In this document: positions 45,771-50,316 of the stretch, one piece after another
How positions within the stretch are numbered: position 1 is the first letter of the stretch
Layout: the number at the start of each line of letters is the position of its first letter
Source: Bog-793 sp035625025
GTDB taxonomy: Bacteria; Actinomycetota; Acidimicrobiia; Acidimicrobiales; Bog-793
Assembly: GCA_035625025.1 (NCBI GenBank)
Contig: DASPQJ010000043.1
Coordinates: 1-50,316 of the forward strand
DNA: 50,316 nucleotides
Reading direction: 5' to 3'
Program-made: the position numbers and the translations under genes
The notes under the pieces: generated by a model
What the model saw: only the letters and a program-made list of their open reading frames with translations
What the model was told of the DNA's origin: nothing
Database searches by the model: none

Positions 45771-46933
45771 CGGGGCGCCTCCCGGTCCTCGAGGACTTGC
45801 CCGCCCTGGCGGGCAGGTCCGTCCTTGTGCGCGTCGATTTCAACGTGCCGATCGGAGTGGACGGCGAGCGGCGCATCGTCGCCGACGATTTCCGGATCCG
45901 CGCAGCTCTCCCGACCCTGCGCTGGCTGATGGAGCACGGCGCTTCCGTCGTTTGCGCGACCCACCTCGGTCGGCCGAAGGGTGCTCCGGACCCGAGGTTC
46001 GACGTCGCGCCGGTGCGGGCGCGCCTCGCCGAGCTCCTCCCGGGTGTCGAGCTCCTGGAGAACCTCCGCTTCGACCCCGGCGAGGAGGCGAACGACCCCG
46101 CCTTCGTCGACCGGCTCGTCGCCGGCCACGACTGCTACGTGAACGACGCCTTCGGGGCCTCGCACCGGGCCCACGCCTCGATCGTCGGGCCGCCTGCCCG
46201 CCTGCCCTCGGCGGCGGGACGACTCCTCGCCCGGGAGGTCGAGATCATCGGGGGTCTGCTCGACGCGCCCGAGCACCCCTTCGTCGCCGTGATCGGCGGG
46301 GCCAAGGTCGCCGACAAGCTCGGCGTCCTGCGCTCGCTCGTCGCCAAGGCCGACACCGTCCTCGTCGGCGGGGGGATGTCGTACACGTTCCTCGCGGCCC
46401 AGGGCCGCCGGATCGGGGCGTCGCTCTGCGACCCGTCGCAGATCGAGGCCTGCCGAGACCTCCTCGCGTCCCCCGGCACGATCGAGCTCCCGACCGACGT
46501 CGTGGCCATCGGACCGGGCGGGACGCTCCATCCCGGGGAGAAGTCTGTCGCCGAAGGCGACCCGATCGCGGTGTACTCCGGTGACCTTCCCGACGGCTGG
46601 GAGGGCGTCGACATCGGCGACGAGACCCGCGGCCGCTTCGCCGCAGCGATCGAAGGCGCCGGGACGGTCTTTTGGAACGGCCCGGTCGGGCTTTTCGAGG
46701 ATCCCCGCTTCGCGGCGGGGACGCGCGCCCTCGCCGCGGCGGTCGCCGCCTGTCCCGGGTTCACCGTCGTCGGCGGCGGCGACTCCGCGGCGGCGATCGA
46801 CGAGTTCGGGTTGGCCGGTTCGATCGACTTCATCTCGACCGGCGGGGGAGCATCGCTCGAGCTCCTCGAGCTCGGCGACCTGCCGGGTCTCGCCGCGCTG
46901 CGCGGGGCGGCGAACGCCCCCCAGGGGTCCTGA
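45767..46933 (+). CDS. pgk: Phosphoglycerate kinase
   Basis: The 388-residue enzyme transfers phosphate from 1,3-bisphosphoglycerate to ADP. It shows VLVRVDFNVP, THLGRPKG, ENLRFDPGEE, VNDAFGASHRAHAS, VAVIGGAKVADKLG, VFWNGPVGLFE, and the nucleotide loop GGGDSAAAIDEF followed by ISTGGGASLE. The start is GTG 45767 within the gap stop. The protein begins with only a short lead (VTGRLPVLEDL) before the first family motif, as in other actinobacteria. tpiA starts 4 bases after its stop. Confidence 0.97.
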   Translation: MTGRLPVLEDLPALAGRSVLVRVDFNVPIGVDGERRIVADDFRIRAALPTLRWLMEHGASVVCATHLGRPKGAPDPRFDVAPVRARLAELLPGVELLENLRFDPGEEANDPAFVDRLVAGHDCYVNDAFGASHRAHASIVGPPARLPSAAGRLLAREVEIIGGLLDAPEHPFVAVIGGAKVADKLGVLRSLVAKADTVLVGGGMSYTFLAAQGRRIGASLCDPSQIEACRDLLASPGTIELPTDVVAIGPGGTLHPGEKSVAEGDPIAVYSGDLPDGWEGVDIGDETRGRFAAAIEGAGTVFWNGPVGLFEDPRFAAGTRALAAAVAACPGFTVVGGGDSAAAIDEFGLAGSIDFISTGGGASLELLELGDLPGLAALRGAANAPQGS

Positions 46934-46937
46934 TCGC

Positions 46938-47714
46938 GTGTCGCCCGAGCGCGCTGTTCTCCTGAGCGGCAACTGGAAGATGAACAAGAACCACTTCGAG
47001 GCGCTGAAGCTCGTCCAGGAGCTGGCGGCGCTGCTCTTCGCCGGGGCGATCCCACCCGGGCGCGAGGTCAGCGTGCACCCGCCTTTCACGTCGTTGCGCA
47101 CCGTGCAGACCGCGGTCGAGTCCGACCACGTCCCCGTCGTCCTTGGCGCGCAGAACTGCCACTTCGAGGACCGCGGCGCCTATACGGGCGAGGTCTCCGC
47201 CGAAATGCTCGCCAAGCTCGACGTGCGCTACGTCATCACCGGGCACTCCGAACGGCGCCAGCACTTCGACGAGACCGACGCGATCGTGGCGAAAAAGATC
47301 GACGCGATCCTCCGCTGGGGGATGTGCCCGATCATCTGCGTCGGCGAGACCCTCGAGGAGCGGGACGCGGGAGAAGCCGAGGCGAAGGTGCGCGGTCAGG
47401 TCCGGGCCGCGCTGGAAGGCCGCCCGACCGACGTGGTCGCCTCGCTCGTCCTCGCCTACGAGCCGATCTGGGCGATCGGGACCGGAATGACCGCGACGCC
47501 CGCCGACGCCCAGGAGATGTGCGCCGCGATCCGCTCCGAGATCGGGCACTTCGCCCCCTCGGCCGCGGCGGCGATCCGGATCCAGTACGGGGGGTCGGTG
47601 ACCCCGGAGACCGCGGCGGAGCTACTGGCGGGCGAGGACGTCGACGGCTTCCTCGTCGGCGGGGCGAGCCTCGACGCGCAGCGTTTCGTCGCCATCGTGC
47701 GTGTCGGGGCGTAG
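46938..47714 (+). CDS. tpiA: Triosephosphate isomerase
   Basis: A 258-residue TIM barrel interconverting DHAP and G3P. Catalytic N12 and K14 (SGNWKMN), the electrophile His in ITGHSERR, the base Glu in AYEPIWAIG, loop-6 region GTGMTATPADAQEM and the phosphate loop YGGSV...GGASL are all visible. The start is GTG 46938, four bases after pgk. The enzyme would also accept DHAP made by the DhaK/DhaL module in this window. Confidence 0.98.
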   Translation: MSPERAVLLSGNWKMNKNHFEALKLVQELAALLFAGAIPPGREVSVHPPFTSLRTVQTAVESDHVPVVLGAQNCHFEDRGAYTGEVSAEMLAKLDVRYVITGHSERRQHFDETDAIVAKKIDAILRWGMCPIICVGETLEERDAGEAEAKVRGQVRAALEGRPTDVVASLVLAYEPIWAIGTGMTATPADAQEMCAAIRSEIGHFAPSAAAAIRIQYGGSVTPETAAELLAGEDVDGFLVGGASLDAQRFVAIVRVGA

Positions 47715-47797
47715 CGGCGCGAGCCGGTCAGAGGCCATGAACTGCTAATCTTCGCCCTCGCCCCGGGCGCGCCGGGCGACGGAGGAGGTCTTCGCAC

Positions 47798-48028
47798 GTG
47801 CTCACCGACATCCTGGTCGGGATCGAGGCCGTGATGTCGTTCGCGCTCGTGCTCTTGATCCTTCTGCACTCGGGACGTGGGGGGGGACTGTCGGACATGT
47901 TCGGATCCACGGTCGGCACGGCGGCGGCTGGCTCGACAGTCGCCGAGAAGAACCTCGACCGCCTCACGATCACCGTCGCCGTCATCTTCGCCTTCGCGAC
48001 GGTCATCATTGGCCTTCGGTGGGGCTGA
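47798..48028 (+). CDS. secG: Protein translocase subunit SecG
   Basis: The 76-residue protein has two membrane spans (about residues 5-23 and 55-72) joined by the conserved Gly-rich cytoplasmic loop HSGRGGGLSDMFGS, the SecG signature. It assists SecYE in export. The start is GTG 47798 with a strong GGAGGAGG about 9 bases upstream, and a -10-like TAATCT at 47746-47751 may give it its own promoter. Its last 10 bases overlap the start of a solute-binding-protein gene. Confidence 0.95.
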   Translation: MLTDILVGIEAVMSFALVLLILLHSGRGGGLSDMFGSTVGTAAAGSTVAEKNLDRLTITVAVIFAFATVIIGLRWG

Positions 48029-49839
48029 AAAAGGCCGGAGCCGCCGCGCTCGGCGCCCTGGCCCTCGTCGCGCTGGGCGGCGGAACGAGTCTCGGTGCCT
48101 CCTCGACCACGACGACGCTTCCCGCTGAGGGGGGGGTCAAGATCCTCAACGGGGGCACGGTCACCGTCGCCGTGGCGAACCTGCCGACGGAGTTCAACCC
48201 CTCGACGCCGGCCGGCTCCAACCCCGTGACCCAGATGGTGATGGAGCAGGTTTGGCCCCAGGCGTTCGTCACGGGTCCGGGGATGGTCGTCCACGCCTAT
48301 CCCGGGCTCGTCGTCTCGGCCGAGCTGACAGGGCTCAACCCGCAGACGGTCGTCTACACCCTCGCCCCCGGGGCGCGATGGTCCGATGGCGTGCCGATCA
48401 GCGCGGCGGACTTCGCCTACGACTGGCAGATGCTGCTCCGGCTCGGTCCGAGGCTGCCCGCGACGTTCCCGCTCGCGGGCTACGAGGACATCGCCTCGGT
48501 CTCGGGGTCCGCCCACAACACGGCGGTCACGGTCGTCTTCTCGAAGCCCTACGCCGACTGGATGGCACTCTTCGCGAATCTCGTGCCGGCGCACGTCGCC
48601 CGGCACTACGGCTGGGAGAAGGCCTTCACGGGTCAGAATCTCGCGCATCTCGTCTCGGGGGGGCCTTTTTCCATCACGAAGATCGTTCCGGGACGAGAGC
48701 TCGTCCTCTCGCGCAACCCCCTTTTCTGGGGTAAGCCCGCCCATCTCGACCACATCGTTTTCCGGGTGGTCCGGACCCGGGCCGCGACGCTGCGGGCGCT
48801 CGCCGCAGGGTCGGTCGATCTCGCCGAGGTGAGCCCCGGGGCCGCGGTAACGAACCTCGTCACCGAAAGCTCCGACCTCGTCGCGAAGCTGTCACTCACG
48901 GAGACGCTCTGGCAGCTCGTCTTCAACTGCGCGGATGCCGTCACGGGGCAGCCCGATGTGCGCGAGGCGATCGCCAAGGCGGTCGATCGCCCCCAACTCG
49001 TCGCCGATTCGGTGGGACTCCTCACCGCTTCCGCCCGGACGTCGGGCAACCGCCTCTACGCCGCCCGCCAACCGGGGGCCCAGCACAACGACAGCGCCTA
49101 TCTCGCCGCTGATACGAGCGAGGCGGACCAACTGCTCTCCCAGGCGGGTTACGTGTTCAACACCGACGGCATCGCCGAGACGGCGTCAGGGACGCCTCTC
49201 GAGCTCGAGCTCACCGGGCCGTCGGGGGACGGGACGATCACGGCCGTCGAGAACGAGATCCAGGCGGAGCTTCTGGCGGCCGGGATCGAGCTGCAGGTCC
49301 ACAACGTGTCTTCGGCCGAGCTTCTGGCGTCGGTCCTCCCGCAAGGCCGTTACCAGCTCGCGATCGCGCCGTATCTCGAATCGCCGTTCCCGTCGACGAT
49401 GGCGCAGCTCTACACGGACCCGGTCGGGCCGGCTCCGGTCGCGTCGCCGGGAACGACCACGACCGTGCCGGGAGTCGCCGCCGTGCCGAGTACGTACATC
49501 GCCGGCGTGGAGACCGAGCCAGGCGCGGTCGTCGCCGGAGCGGTGACCCGCGACGTCCTCGGCTACGACGACTCCGTCGTCGACGAGCTCTTCGCGGAAG
49601 CGCAGTCGCAGCTCAACGCTCCGGCCGAGGCCGGCCTCTACAACCAGATCGACACGTTGTTGTGGCAGGACTTGCCGACGTTGCCGCTCTTCCAGGAGCC
49701 GGCGACGCTCGTGAAGAACGTGAGGGTCGTGAACGTGAGCGACACCTCGACCTGGGCCGGGCCGATGTGGGACGGGGAGGACTGGGCGATCCAGGTGAGC
49801 CCTCCGCCGATGAAGACCAAGACGACAGCGGGAAGTTGA
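48019..49839 (+). CDS. Family 5 extracellular solute-binding protein
   Basis: A 606-residue SBP_bac_5 (DppA/OppA-like) protein. A signal peptide covers about residues 1-28 (LKKAGAAALGALALVALGGG). Domain markers include WSDGVPISAADFAYDWQ, the segment FSITKIVPGRELVLSRNPLF and the lobe residues RTRAATLRALAAGSVDLAEV. The C-terminus contains LYNQIDTLLWQDLPTLPLFQ. No Cys follows the signal region, so it is not a typical lipoprotein. Partner permeases and ATPases are absent from the window. It starts with GTG 48019 inside secG, which suggests coupled translation. The ligand is unknown; peptides are usual for the family. Confidence 0.93.
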   Translation: MGLKKAGAAALGALALVALGGGTSLGASSTTTTLPAEGGVKILNGGTVTVAVANLPTEFNPSTPAGSNPVTQMVMEQVWPQAFVTGPGMVVHAYPGLVVSAELTGLNPQTVVYTLAPGARWSDGVPISAADFAYDWQMLLRLGPRLPATFPLAGYEDIASVSGSAHNTAVTVVFSKPYADWMALFANLVPAHVARHYGWEKAFTGQNLAHLVSGGPFSITKIVPGRELVLSRNPLFWGKPAHLDHIVFRVVRTRAATLRALAAGSVDLAEVSPGAAVTNLVTESSDLVAKLSLTETLWQLVFNCADAVTGQPDVREAIAKAVDRPQLVADSVGLLTASARTSGNRLYAARQPGAQHNDSAYLAADTSEADQLLSQAGYVFNTDGIAETASGTPLELELTGPSGDGTITAVENEIQAELLAAGIELQVHNVSSAELLASVLPQGRYQLAIAPYLESPFPSTMAQLYTDPVGPAPVASPGTTTTVPGVAAVPSTYIAGVETEPGAVVAGAVTRDVLGYDDSVVDELFAEAQSQLNAPAEAGLYNQIDTLLWQDLPTLPLFQEPATLVKNVRVVNVSDTSTWAGPMWDGEDWAIQVSPPPMKTKTTAGS

Positions 49840-49940
49840 GGGGGCTCGCCGTGGGCCGTCCGGCGATCGGCTGCGGCGAGGTCGCGACCAGGGGGTCGCG
49901 GTAGTCTTTCGTGCTTCGGCGGGGACGCGCTCCCCGTCGC

Positions 49941-50027
49941 GTCGGAGTGGCGGAATAGGCAGACGCGCCAGCTTGAGGGGCTGGTGCCCGCAAGGGCGTA
50001 GGGGTTCAAGTCCCCTCTCCGACACCA
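49941..50027 (+). tRNA. tRNA-Leu (anticodon GAG)
   Basis: The 7-bp acceptor stem GTCGGAG/CTCCGAC, discriminator A and encoded CCA (50025-50027) are present. The anticodon stem CCAGC/GCTGG encloses loop TTGAGGG (anticodon GAG, decoding CUC/CUU). A class-II variable arm and a T arm AGGGG-TTCAAGT-CCCCT follow. A -10-like TAGTCT lies at 49902-49907. Its 3' end overlaps the antisense end of a recombinase gene. Confidence 0.96.
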
Positions 50028-50316
50028 ACGTTCTGCGACTGTTTGTTTCCTAGACCCACCTCAGCCAAGCCGACGTTCAGTCGTGGCGCGCCGGCGATCG
50101 TGACCTCAAGGTGATCCGGGAACACGGCGACCTTCTCGACAAGCTCCTCGACCAACACTCGCCGTTCAGGCTCGGTCGCCTCGTCCCACGCTGTGTCCAG
50201 GTCGAGATCCTGCAGCAGCGCCGCCACTTCCTCGAACCGGGCCAGCAGCTCCTCGCGTTCTGATAACCGTACCCGGTTCTCCCCTGCAGCCTGGCGAGCC
50301 AATTCGATATCCCTGG
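50006..50316 (-). CDS. Serine site-specific recombinase, C-terminal part (partial)
   Basis: The visible 102 codons are open to the window edge; the gene starts beyond 50316. The sequence (LSEREELLARFEEVAALLQD, then EATEPERRVLVEELVEKVAV, then FPDHLEVTIAGAPRLNV) is the usual C-terminal coiled-coil/beta region of large serine recombinases in Acidimicrobiia-like genomes. The stop (complement 50006-50008) lies in the T loop of tRNA-Leu, so the last seven codons are antisense tRNA sequence. This is what one expects if an element inserted at the tRNA 3' end. The catalytic domain and the rest of the element are outside the window. Confidence 0.75.
   Translation of the reverse strand, partial: RDIELARQAAGENRVRLSEREELLARFEEVAALLQDLDLDTAWDEATEPERRVLVEELVEKVAVFPDHLEVTIAGAPRLNVGLAEVGLGNKQSQNVGVGEGT

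Overview
The window looks like a chromosomal segment of a high-GC actinobacterium, probably close to Acidimicrobiia. The reasons are GTG-rich starts, the order pdtaR...polA-rpsA-coaE and uvrC...rapZ-gap-pgk-tpiA-secG, a proofreading-dead polA, an ANTAR regulator and a secreted sedolisin. The lineage is inferred from gene content; no rRNA gene is present.

Layout. 1-230: the end of an IS481-type transposase, a 13-bp inverted repeat and tRNA-Leu(CAA). 306-2439: an NSAR/OSBS-type enolase-superfamily enzyme, a small coiled-coil protein and the ANTAR response regulator pdtaR. 2460-14068: a first accessory block with an ABC exporter, an IS21 remnant, an NAD(P)-binding-like protein, a two-component system, a tiny basic secreted protein, a sedolisin protease and a 14-repeat beta-propeller protein. 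14388-20267: core genes dtxR, polA, rpsA and coaE. 20823-32200: a second, gene-poor accessory block with DUF1275, DUF1003 and DegV proteins, a sugar module (class I aldolase, L-fucose-isomerase-like enzyme, DhaK, DhaL), a DUF1059 mini-protein, a secreted protein and several decayed-looking stretches. 32466-37385: uvrB-uvrA. 37655-39473: a collagen-tract membrane protein with an ECF sigma factor. 39659-49839: nadA, uvrC, a methyltransferase, rapZ, gap, pgk, tpiA, secG and a family-5 solute-binding protein. 49941-50316: tRNA-Leu(GAG), with the end of a serine recombinase gene running antisense into it.

How the parts relate. UvrA, UvrB, UvrC and PolA cover nucleotide excision repair and gap filling. 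Gap, Pgk and TpiA form the triose segment of glycolysis, which would also accept DHAP made by DhaK/DhaL from the sugar module. The most interesting unassigned system is that module: a free-sugar isomerase, a DhnA-type aldolase and a dihydroxyacetone kinase, suggesting a route in which a ketose is split and free dihydroxyacetone is then phosphorylated. Other notable points are a series of -10-like hexamers 5-8 nt before start codons (leaderless transcription), the absence of yvcK and whiA between rapZ and gap, a DtxR-family regulator lacking a canonical metal-ligand cysteine, and mobile-element ends touching both tRNA-Leu genes.
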